Shown here one piece after another: positions 26,562-37,950 of a stretch of DNA of 64,000 nucleotides. Both the position numbers and the translations under genes were made by a program. Each line of letters begins with the position of its first letter. Positions within the stretch are counted from its first letter, which is position 1. The DNA is from Rhyacichthys aspro (Eukaryota > Chordata > Actinopteri > Gobiiformes > Rhyacichthyidae), in the NCBI GenBank assembly GCA_036850595.1, contig CM072161.1:17193812-17257811 (forward strand), read 5' to 3'. The notes under the pieces are model-generated. The model saw nothing but the letters and a program-made list of their open reading frames with translations, did not search any database and was not told where the DNA came from.

Positions 26562-29044
26562 ATGTCCTTTTTCACCACACATTCGGGCCATACTGGTCCT
26601 GTCAGCTGGACTCCTGGCGTTGATTCCTTTACGCCGAGTGTGTTCAAACCTCGTGTGATGGCAATAATCCTGACTATTGCTTCCTGTCTTATCATTTCCA
26701 CAAACCTGCTCGTCGCTGCTGCTTTAGCCAAAATCCTTGTCAAAAAGCGTCGCCAGAGCTGGTGCTTTGTGTTAAACTTAGCTTTGGCTGACACTTTAGT
26801 TGGAGTTGCTATCACTGGTTTGGCCACAGAGGATTTTAACAGCAATGGCAACAACTACAATGCCACTCAAACCCGGACATCCAACATGGCCACCGTTCAG
26901 GGACGGGACCGGTGCCTCATGAGAATGGCCTTTGTGACTTCACCGTGCACCGCTTCGATCATGTCCATGTTTCTGATCTCACTGGACCGATACGCCGCCA
27001 TCAAGATGCCCCTGAGATATGCCCAGATATCAGGGAAAGGAGTCGTGATTGGAGCACTGGCAGCGCTTTGGATCTGTGCCTTCACCTTAGGATTTATGCC
27101 AGGTGATATTTCAGTGCAACTAAATCCTTTTCCAAAGCAGAGTTTTGGTTTGAATGGGGTTTAGTTCTGGGATTAGACCAGTTTTGCTATGGTTTTGTTA
27201 AAAATGTAGTAATACCTTTGGTTGTGGTTCAGCTATGGTTTTTACCTCTGGTTCAGCCCAACACAACATTGTTAAACACATAATAAGTTAATAAATAAGT
27301 GACATTTTCATATTTTTTTTCTCTATTTTCTTTACTCTTTACTGTCTTAAACTCTTTCTGTTTATACTCTGCCTTTAAGCCCCTCCCCTTTAAACACATT
27401 CTGCTCTGATTGGTCAAATGGACCACTCCCTTATGATTGATTTGATCTTGCTTTAATAGGACCTTGGCTTTTCTTACTCAGCCATTGCCCACCTCACTAT
27501 GTAACATAAAACAGGCTTTTCCAATTATAAAAGTTAATATATAGTAGATATAGAACATAAAAGAGATGAAATACACATTTTTTTGAGGCCCATCTATGTT
27601 ATGTGTCTCAAAAAAGGCCCATAACATCATAGTGTGATTGGTTTGTGCTTGTTATTAAACAGCAAACACAAACCAATCACATCCATTTTCACCTGATGGA
27701 AATCAAAACAGTTTATCTAAAATGCTCTTTTCTTTGTAGTATGTAGTTTCAGTTTTGTCTTCAAAAACTCAACATAGTGATGGAAATTCTCAAAATATGT
27801 AAAAAATAACTCTTTCTTCCAGTGATGGTACCCTCACTTCAGTCCGAGCGCTACAACGGCTTCTGTGCCTTCTTCTCAGTTGTGTACGACGTGGGCGTCC
27901 TCATTCTCTACAGCGTTTGCTTTTTCCCTGTGCTGTCCGTGTTCGTCTACATTTACCTGAACATCCTAAAGATCGCCTGCAGCCACCAGCGGCAGATCTT
28001 CCAGGTTCGCCAGGCCGGGTCTCGGACCACTGAACATGGCAACACTTCAGATCGTCACATCCGGGTAATTTGGTTCAAAACTTATGTTGTGGCTTGAGAT
28101 AAACCTCTTTTTTTTGTGATGTTTGTCCTACCATCATTCTGTCTTATTTGGCAATGGCTCATTTAGGCACAAGGGACCAAGAGGCAGTTTAAGTTTTTTA
28201 TAAACATTCAGTTCACATAAGAACCTCATTTCGGGTTGGGTCAGTTGGCTCAGTTTGGTTAAACTTTCCCTGAAGAGGCTTTCCACTGACCTGTGTACAC
28301 AGAGAGAAATATGCTACAGAAACATTACTGCCTTTTAAAACTGGATGTGCTGCCATTAATTAATATAAAGAAGTTCATAAACCCTGAAGTGTAGTGATGT
28401 GAGGCTGGAGATACAGACATATATTGCTGCAATTTTTGCTTTTGTTTAATGCAATGTAGATAATAAATGCAATCACAAAATGAGGGCCATACACCGATGA
28501 TCTAAAGCTGGAAACAGCTGTTGCTGATAAAAGCAGGGCTTAATAAAAGAAAAAGTACCTGCTTTTTAGGGAAAAACAGTTTGATGTTTTTCCTTTTGTT
28601 TCCCCTTTAGTAATCTGAATAACTAACCGTTACTGGTAATTGGACAAAGTGCCAAGCTATTGTACTTTTTTTTCACAGTTGAGGAGCCCATACTGGAGCC
28701 ACGTCAAAGCCCTGCGGACGGTCGGCATGCTCGTGGGCTGTTTCCTCATCCTCTGGTGCCCGTTTTTTGTCGTTGGCATCGTAAAACTCTTGTGTGATAG
28801 CTGCCAGCTCACTCAGGTGTTGGAGAGCTACCTGTGGCTTTTGGGACTTTCCAACTCGCTCATCAACCCTCTGGTGTACGCGTTCTGGCAAAGGGAGGTG
28901 CGTGTGACGTTAGCTGCCATGTTTTCCTGTTTCAAAGGCAGGACTTCAGCTCCCCAAGAGTTGGGCACCGCAGGAAGCTGGCACCATCAGCCAACACAGA
29001 ATATCACTAGGGACGCTGTCAACACTAACAAGTCCCTGAGCTAA
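26562..29044 (+). CDS. gpr119: G protein-coupled receptor 119 (lipid-amide receptor)
   Basis: Class A GPCR. The mammalian orthologue senses oleoylethanolamide-type lipids, couples to Gs and raises cAMP in gut endocrine and islet cells. Exons 26562-27102, 27823-28064 and 28679-29044 join in phase to 382 residues; human GPR119 is 335. The start is the ATG at 26562. TM2 carries LNLALADTLVGVAITGL. TM3 shows C118 and DRY (142-144) in LISLDRYAAIKMPLRY. C195 in the second extracellular loop can pair with C118. TM6 has LWCPFF and TM7 NPLVYAFW (324-331). KALRTVGMLVG and LESYLWLLGLSNSLINPL match GPR119 closely. The first extracellular loop is expanded and has an NAT glycosylation sequon. The N-terminus is about 28 residues longer than in mammals. 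The two introns contrast with the single coding exon of human GPR119. It diverges from neighbouring slc25a14. Confidence 0.92.
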
Positions 29045-31469
29045 TAAGCTAAATAAAATAATAAGCTAAGCTTTATAATGACTTTATAAATGACTGAAAC
29101 ATAGAGCTAATGCAAAATGTGGATCTACATGTGGAACATCTTGGTTTTACATAAAAAGTATGTAAATATGGACATTTTAGATTGATTTTATTTTAGATTG
29201 AGTGATATTTCTAGTGATGTGGTAGTGTTGTCTCACACAGATATCAACATTGTACCACTAGATGGAGTGCTGAGGCCTGTTTACTAGGCCTGGTTAAGTC
29301 TCAGCCTAATCTTGTATTAGTTCTGAGTCATGTACCACTAAGCCAGTTAAATCTACCCCATATATGTCTCTTCTATCCAGTTGGGTCCAGATCAGTGGTA
29401 TTAAAGAGTGGGTTAACAAATCATTCAATTCACCTCGGGCTTCTCTGTGGAGCTGTGAACGTGTTTACGTCAAACAGGCCAAGACAACACTGAACGACCA
29501 ATCACATCGTCAGGTTGGAGAGAGTAAACATGAAGACTAACACAAAACTACTCTAAATGAAAAAATGGACAACACCACAGACTGAATGAAGGCTATATGC
29601 ACCAAGTAAAGACCAACCAACAGAAATGTATAAATAATTATCACAAAGTTTATTAATGTCACATGTAACCTGCCGCTGTTTAGATGATGCAAAAATGTCA
29701 TTCAGTAAAAGAAAAAAAAGCTTAAAACTGTTTTTTTCCTCTGCCGCACTGATTGGTCAGCGTAAATTTCTATAAAGCTCTAGTTTGATAGAAAGTGAAC
29801 CTAGGTTTGTAATACTAAGATGCAGAATAAAACCCAAGATGACCTTGCTGATCCCATTATGCTGCTTTTAGTTCTGGTTTAGTTTGGTTGGTAAGTCTGG
29901 GTTTAGACTTGAATTTGAAGCTGGTTCCGTCCTAGTTTTATCCTTGTTTGGTTGTGTTTTAGTCTTGGTTAATTCCTCATTGACTCCTGGGTTCATCTGG
30001 CTTCTCTTAATAGAGGCTCATCAAAATCATACATGTCTAAATGTTTTTTGGATACAAGTAAATATATTCTTTCCCGAATTTCCCCTTTATCAACAAATGT
30101 TTATTCCCCCTTGCTTTTGTTTTGTTCACAATCTTGGCTCTTCAGGCTCAAGGGACCAATAAATCTAACAAATAACAGAGGTCATGAGACGGACTGGAAC
30201 CTCCGCATTAACCATAAATGTATGAGCCGTGTTCATAATGGCCCTGACTCTCAGACAAAGCCCGGTTTGATATGAACATTGAGTAAAGCTGCATAAGTGT
30301 CCAGTCATGGGAACTTCCTCCATCTTGATAACTCTGGATGTTTTTTTACGTGTCAGCGGACTGGATCAACAAACAGCCAGCGCTCCAACGTTTACTTAAG
30401 CTTTGACAGTGCAGTCTTTCAACAGACAAATAGAGCCAGTTTACCCAGAGTGCTTTGTAATGGATGACATCACACGGGACCATAAACTGGACTGTAATTG
30501 TGTCACAATCATAAAAGCATATAAATATAACATATATACATTTTCTGAAATCTACATCACACCAAAAATTACAAAAAATTACAACAAACAAAATATCTAA
30601 TTTAAACACAGTATTCCTGAGAAGTGAAAAAAATAAAACAGCTATTACGCTTTTCATTCAAAACCATAACTGTCTTCAGTGAGATACTTCTTTTCAAATG
30701 TACCTACAAAAAATACATTTGTTGTACTTCTATTCCATTTTGTTTATTTTGTTTTTTATTTTGTTAAGTTAATGTTATGTGAAATGTCATGACCAATTGA
30801 ATAATTGGTAATCAAGGCCTTTTTTTCCACTTGAAAGTCTGCATCAAGGCCTGCACTAAGAACTCACAAATTGTCATGCAGTATTCATGAGTTATGTAAC
30901 TTTTTTTTTTTTTTCTGTAATTTATGAATCCTATAAATGACTGATTGTCATGGAATACCCCTGGTTTACTTATTTATTTATCTTATTTTATCTTTAATAA
31001 ATAAGTTCTCAAACACAGAAAACATTAACAAACAGCTGCTGACAAACAACAAAGGGACCATGCATTAGTTGGATCATGTTGGGAAATTTAATTTACAGAA
31101 GAGGAATGGTCTCCACAAATACTTACAATATATACACACTTAATGCACACTATTTATAATTTAAAACAAATACACAGTCTGAGGTAGATGATCAGTGGAG
31201 AGATGACTGATTACAGGTACATTTAAAGGCAGACAAACGTGGTTTGTGATCAAATGTGGTTTTTGGTTTAGTCCTAGTTTACTTCTGGTTTAATCAGTGA
31301 TAACTCAGCCCCACTTAGTTTTTGAAATATCTAAATTATAGCAAGTCAAACTGTTTAGGGTTGTTTCTGAAATTTCCACAAACATAATTACTGCATTGTT
31401 TCAACATATTCAAATACTTAACACTTACAGGTCTGTTAGTTTGTCACCCTTCTCGCGTGCCGTTGAGTG
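29045..31469. other. intergenic between gpr119 and the CLK-like gene (tail to tail)
   Basis: Both genes end here, so 3' UTR is expected on each side. A patch of the degenerate GGTTTAGTCC repeat lies at about 29870-29980 and another at 31240-31310. No open frame shows a recognisable domain. Confidence 0.4.
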
Positions 31470-34400
31470 TTAGCTGCGTTGTTTTCTATTGGCTCTGATA
31501 GCGTTGAAGAACGGGTGCCACAAGGCCTCTTCCAGTGTGATACGTCGGACCACGTCGTACTCCAACATGAGGCTGAGAAGGTCGAACAGCTGCTGTTCAT
31601 CTTCACTGCTGCACAGCATGTACCTCTAAAAAAAACACACCGCTCTGTTAGTTTGACTTATAGGTGTGCACTTAAATGAGAAAACGAGCCAGATTTTATG
31701 CCAAATACATCAGTACTATGTTATATCATTATTATTATTCTCATTATTATATGACCTCTTTGTTATAGCTAAGTGTCTCACAGTGAAAGTGTCTTTGGGG
31801 GCATCATTAAGATGCCTGCTCCCTTCAGACATCGCCACAATAAAACTTTTTGCTAAATGCTAAATGTTTAGTTAGGCATACTTTTTCATGCCAGATGCCT
31901 TTCCTGATGCAACTCTTTCCATTTATCTAGACTTGAGACCAGCACAAATGGAGCTGCTGCTCAAGGAAATCACTCCCCTTATCTCTCACGCCAAATGCGG
32001 GGTCTCTAAGTACTTCATCGTTGAGGAGCTTGCACCTCACACAGGTGATGTATTCATTTTTGCAGCTAAGCACAGACTTGTCAAACCTATGTACATTTAT
32101 ATCTGGCCTTATACTCGCAGCTTGTTTCTTAAGACTTGAGCAGAAGATGTTAACGCTGATCTTCACTGTATACTCAGGGTAAAATACTACCCCCACTGCT
32201 CTGTTGTCAATTCCACCAATGGGCACTTAACACTTTAACAAAGAGTGATAGAGAATCTGCACAGATCTCAAAAAAGATTTCCCCAAACACCACAGTGTGC
32301 AGTAGAGAGGACATCTGGCAAACGCTGATTATGACATTAACACAGTGTCCTGTCCACAAACTCTCTGGTCCAACACGTCACGTTAATGGTTTCACCACAT
32401 GCCACATTGCTCATGTATTTTACCAAACAAATGGACCACCTGGGAATAAGCTGATGATAATTTATATTGTTCTCAGCAGAGGACAGAGTTTGCAATGAGT
32501 TTAAAGGCAAGTAACTGTATTAAATGTACAAAACAGAGATAATTGTAGGATTACATTGGTCTAATGTTTATTTCAGATCTAAAGGGTCTAAGGAAGCTCT
32601 AAACATTGGCTTGATGTATGTATATGCAATGGTTGGTTCGGCTTTATTTTCTTTTTTCAATATTATAAAAGCAGACAGGTTTCTATGTTGTCAGGTGTGG
32701 GAGTAAGAAATCTTTAAATAGCAAACGTGATGACAGAGTACGCTTTAAACCTTCTTGAAATACAGCTGACCATTATTTTAGATTATGAACCCTGGGTTTT
32801 AGATAAAGCCTTCCTTAATATGTCTCAACTTACAGTACAACACTTGTCCTACACTTCAACGCAATTATAAAAACACAGCCATTGGAGTATGTGTTACCTT
32901 CAATGGTTTACAGTGTTTGCTGATGTAGTTGACTCGGGAACTATCCTCCTCCAACTTCAGACGCTCATTGTGTACGTAATGCTGCTTTCTACAAAATCAC
33001 AAACATATATACAACAATATAATTTAACCCTATAGAAACAGACTTGAAAAAATACATTTTTATTATTGCTTACTTGGTCTGTTTGAGCAGGTGTGGAGGG
33101 ATTGGTCCCAGGACTCGTTCCATCATGGTTAGGTGCTCTTTACTGTCGTGGGTCTATAATAAAAACACAGAAATTGTTTCAAAAGTGCCCTTTAGTATCA
33201 AATTCAGGACCCACATAAACCAAGACTAAGTCAAATGTTAGATAGATCTGCTGCAGCCAATATAAAGTTCAGATACAGTGCCTTGGCAACTATAAATACC
33301 CTAAGCAATAATGCATAAAAGAGACACATAATGTTTGTTAGTTAGTATTTTTACCGGGAAAAGAGTGCGCCCGAGGTAGAACTCCATGAGAACGCAGCCC
33401 AGGCTCCAAACATCACATGACTGGTTCCAACCTAAATCTGACAAAAACACAAAAAACTAAAGTTCATTGCAATGTTTTACATAAATGGAAAATGTCAGTG
33501 TTTCAAAAAAAACCCATAGATTTATTACAGGACAAAACATTTCTTGTGTGTGTCAGTTTGTTTACCGAGTATGACTTCTGGGGCACGGTAATGCCGGGTC
33601 GACACCAGAGACTCGTGATGTTCGTGGTCAAATGTAGCTGTACCAAAATCCACCACTTTTACGTCGACACTTTTCAGTTTTCTCTCGTTACATTGCTGCC
33701 AAAATTGATGAACAATAATAGACATTAAGCTTTGAAAGATGGAAAGTTGTAAGTCAGAATTGTTTTTAGATCTTTATCACCCTGTTATTGAAGAAAGCAT
33801 CCAGCTACTGTTTCACCATAGAGTGCTTTACCTTAGATTCATTGTACTCCACGTCATAGTCTGAGCTGACAAGCAGAATGTTCTCTGGCTTTAGGTCTGT
33901 GTGGGTCAGTTTATTTCGATGAAGGACTGTTGCAGAAAAAGAAACAAGAATTTAGATCCAAACATGTCTAAATACCACTACATCAACTAAAGGAGTAAAT
34001 GATTTGTGCTTAGATCCTGTAGTCTTATTTATAGATATACAGTATCTTTAAATAAGCTCCTTTACTGGCATAAGGAGAGAGAAGGTGTCCTGTCTTATGA
34101 AAGGAAGTAATAAGAGAAGCAACTGATTTTAATCCTTTGGCAATCTAGGCAAAGCATAATGTTAGCCACCACTAAGCTAACTATTATTTCAATTTTTGCA
34201 GAGATGATGGCATTTGTCTTTAACCAATTAGATACCGATTAGATAGACAGGAAAAAGGGAACGAGAAAAAGGGAAATGATGAAGGACAAAAAGACCTGAG
34301 CTATGACACACATGTTCCAAGGCTCCCCCATGGATTAAATGATTGTGATTAATGACACTGCAGCGTGATTATTGTTGGTTTCTACTTCAGACTCACAGCA

Positions 34401-37310
34401 GACGGCTCTGAAGAGCTGAAAGGCCATATGTCGGATCTGGTCCAGGCTGAACGGCAGGAAGTGGTTCTGTTGGATGAACTCGAAAGTGCTCAGACCCAAC
34501 AGTTCGAACACAATACAAATATGGCCGTCGTGATTGAACCAGTCCAGCATCCGCACACAGGCGCTACAACAGAGTGGTCAGTAAAGCACTGGTTTAGACC
34601 TGGTTTAAGTTAGTCCTGTCTTACAAATATTTAGTCAGAGTTGAGTGGTATATAGTAAAAGAAAGTATCATTTTTGGATGAGTCTATTCCTAGTTTAGAC
34701 CTGGTTTAGTCCTAGTTTTAATCCTGGTATAGTCCTAATTTACTCTAGGTTTAGACTTAATGTAGTCCTGATTTTATCCTGGAAAAGTATTATTTTTTGT
34801 CATGGCTGAGTCCTAGTTTTTATCCTGGTTTAGATTAGATTACTCCTGATTTAACCCACATTTCTGGTGGCCCTAACCCTTAGAAGATAGGGTTAGGGCC
34901 AGGGAATGCACTCAATATTTTACCTACTTACAATCGGTTGTCGTCATCCAAAGTGTTGATCTCTTCCAAAACTGCGATTTCAGACCTGGCCACTTCACTG
35001 AAGCACTCGATGTTTCTCACAATTTTCACAGCAACATACTCTTCTCTGTGGAGCACAAAATGTAGTCAGTTGTGTTTTACAGCTTTTGACATTTAATTGG
35101 TACAGGTTCATAACAACAGCAGAATCTGTACTCATATCTAGAGACATGAGTTTAGTGCTTACTTGTCTTGATCAAAGCATTTGACCACTTTTCCAAAGGC
35201 CCCTTGTCCCAGAGTAGATACAATCTCATCTGTTGAAAATATATAGAAATATAAATAACTATATTAAAAGAAGATGTCCTTGATGTTAATGTTTTGTGTG
35301 AACAAGCTTCATGACGTTTCAATCCCAAAGACTTTCATTTAATAAACTCAAGTAATACAACATTAGGAGTGAATTCTGAATTGCTTTTGGTTTAATCTTT
35401 GTTTTATTTGTAGTTCTCATCATGGTTTAGTAATAAATTTATTAATAAATAAACTGGTTTATGTTGCATGGTGCACACTGAGGTTTGTATAGAGCATTCA
35501 CACTTCAACAGGGCCCTTTGAGGATAACTTTGAACATGTCTAAATTAATGTAGATCTGTGCGGTGAATGGAAAAGGTGAGTGTAGCCTACATCTTCCTTT
35601 GAGCAGCAGGCCCTCGTGGTAAACCAGGTGTCCCTCCTCATCGTCGTGCTCACAGCTCGCCCTTTGACCTTGCTGCATACATCATAGATGACGGAGTATT
35701 GTGAAAGAGGCAGCGACGGGGTGTTGTCATCGCGTCCCGATTCGAGACATTGCAAAAAGGGAGCGATGACAGAGCGGCCGTCCATGTTCAAATTCATCCG
35801 AAGGCACACACCGTCCGATGGGATTATGTGGGCGAGAAAACAGAACAAAATGTCACTGTGGCAGTTTTTAGCAACGTGCACTTTTATTTCCAAATAATAA
35901 AACTTGTTGAAATTGGACTTGGATTCAGGAGTTAAACAGTAGATGGCAACTACCAAAAAATACATCCTTTGAATGGTATTTTCTCAAATGGTCAAAAATA
36001 TATGACAACACTTTACACAAAGTGCTTTTCAACCACTTAAAACCCACCAAAACCAACCATGTTAAACCCGTGCAGATCTTGTTTGATGCCATTTTAATTA
36101 AGTCTGAGTTCTACCACACAAACCCCTCCAAATCTGTCCAGTTTTATACCGATCTAAACCAATTAAGTTAGAAGACCAAGGGAGAAGTGAATCAATTTTA
36201 AACCTGTCCGAATCCCATTCTAACTAGGTTAAATCTATTTTAGGCTGGTTAAGTCCTACTTTGTTCACTGTGATTGGGACACTGAACTGGTGCATACCTC
36301 GTCAGTGACGACTGCTGACGTCCTTGTCATTTCTTGGTTGTAGCTTTCGGTTTTGTGAGGCTTGGAGTCTGGGGACACATCAACAGGTTTGGGATCTGTA
36401 GAACAAATGAGATAACATTAGACACAAATAGAAATCATGTCTAGGACCACTGACAGACTATTAGTCATCAAACAGCATTGTGTCATTGGAATAATGTGGC
36501 AGCGTTGTACCATGATGTCACACGGACCATGTACTGCCACAATGATCTCGATAAATCTAGGAACGTGTAGAGAAGTCCCATGGGTACTCAATCAAAAGGT
36601 ATAGAGAGAGGCTGGCAATGGGTGAAGGAGGCACAGTTATGAGGATAGATTTGATTTAGATTTAGATAGTCATGACAGGCAGATCACAAGAATTAAGTGG
36701 ACAAGAGACCAAGACCAAGACAACACTGAGAAAAATGTACCACTGTGTAACTTTTAGGCCAAATATATATATTCTTAAAATAATTTTGATGGTTCTTAGA
36801 CATGAGATTAGGCGAATCAGGCCTGCCTCACGGGCACAGTACCTTCAGCTGGACAGACATACTTATCACATACTTTCCTGTCCCTGGAATAAGGACTCAT
36901 CACAAAATATTACACGTGACACAATTTACGGCTGAAACAGAACGAAATAGGCCAATACACTGGATCCTAAAAGAGATACAATTGTTCAAAAAACACTAAA
37001 ACTACCCAACCATTTCAGAAGACTTTTTTATTTCCTCCAAACTTGCCATTTAGGATAGTCTCCTCTTGAAAACAAATGGCATTGTGAATATGGCGTCACA
37101 TTAGTAAAAACACAGAGAGTCTGTATAAGGATGTGTGCCCTTCTACTGCTAAAAGTTACGAAGGGCTTCTTTAAATCCAAGCTGAGACTAGACAACACTA
37201 ATGGCAACAGAGCATACTGTCAGGTAAGTTAAAACATCAGAGTTTGTGCCGACGCAGTATTTTATGAAACTGCATTTACCTGTGCATGGTTCACAGTCAT
37301 TTAGCCCCAT
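31470..37310 (-). CDS. clk4: CLK/LAMMER-family dual-specificity kinase, CLK4-like
   Basis: CLK kinases phosphorylate SR splicing factors in the nucleus. Exons (minus): 37280-37310, 36298-36395, 35591-35672, 35163-35229, 34932-35045, 34397-34563, 33832-33926, 33566-33695, 33355-33437, 33074-33153, 32898-32988, 31470-31625. All joins keep phase, giving 397 residues. EEGHLVYHEG precedes the kinase, as in CLKs. The Gly loop is GQGAFGKV (78-85), the ATP lysine K100 (VAVK), the catalytic loop HTDLKPEN (D197) and DFG at 234-236. Then come STRHYRAPEVIL and EHLTMMERVLGP, with LTMMER for LAMMER. The C-terminus has LEYDVVRRITLEEALWHPFF. The model starts at an ATG in exon 37280-37310 and has no RS domain; the frame is open upstream to an acceptor near 37369, so an unseen 5' exon could extend it. 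The paralogue is uncertain; human CLK4 neighbours HNRNPAB. Confidence 0.85.
31868..31960 (+). repeat. teleost SINE-like fragment (GATGCCTTTCCTGATGCAAC)
   Basis: The run GCCAGATGCCTTTCCTGATG, CAACTCTTTCCATTTATCTA and GACTTGAGACCAGCAC closely resembles a teleost repeat typified by GATGCCCTTCCTGACGCAAC. It lies in the last intron of the CLK-like gene and explains the open frame at 31888-32139. Confidence 0.55.
34590..34880. repeat. degenerate GGTTTAGTCCTAG repeat block in CLK intron
   Basis: Roughly 290 bp of variants such as CCTAGTTTAGACCTGGTTTA and GTCCTAGTTTTAATCCTGG. This is the plus-strand complement of the 24.6-25.1 kb block. Confidence 0.6.
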
Positions 37311-37439
37311 GTTTCTTGATCCGGTCTTTGAGGTTCTCAATCGCTGGAGGATCTGAAGACAACTGTAGACAGAGACACATGATAATACTCAATAGGGATA
37401 TGTTATGTTCATACATTTAGAAAGTGACACAGTAAAATA

Positions 37440-37950
37440 GTTGATATAGAAGGATTTATACTAGTTAGTCTTGGTTTGGTCATGATTTAGTTCAAGTATT
37501 TGGTATGTGCTGTGGTTTGGCTAAGTCCTAGTTTAAGCTATGGTTTAAGTCCTTGTTTAAGCCTTGCTATAGTCCTGTTTGATGCTGTTTAAGTCCTGGT
37601 TTAGTTTTTAGTTTAGGCGCATCAAAGTTCTAGTACAGTCTTGTTTGGAGGTTGTTTTCTGGTTTCTTCAGTTCTGTTTTACCCAACTATTGACTTGGAC
37701 TTTATCAATGGTTTAGCATTAGCACAACCGCTTCACTGTCAAGTCTCATTTGGTATTTACTTTGTCCTGGTTTAGCCCTGACCTAGCTCCTTGTTTAGTC
37801 ATGAAGTTATCCTGTTTAAGCCCCAGTTTGGTCTTGTCCATGTCCATGAATTAGTCCTTGCTATGTCTTCTGGTTAGTCTGGTTATTCTTGGTTTAATCC
37901 AGTTTAAGACAGCATTTAGTCCTGGTTTAATCCTTTTCCTAGTCTTTGAT
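37440..37950. repeat. degenerate GGTTTAGTCCTGG repeat block
   Basis: About 510 bp of irregular variants such as GTCCTAGTTTAAGCTATGG and GTCCTGGTTTAGCCCTGACC. Same family as the blocks at 24.6 and 34.6 kb. Confidence 0.6.

Noticed and set aside
31888..32139. 83-codon open frame within the CLK last intron
   Set aside because: Explained by a teleost SINE-like repeat; it is on the opposite strand to the gene.
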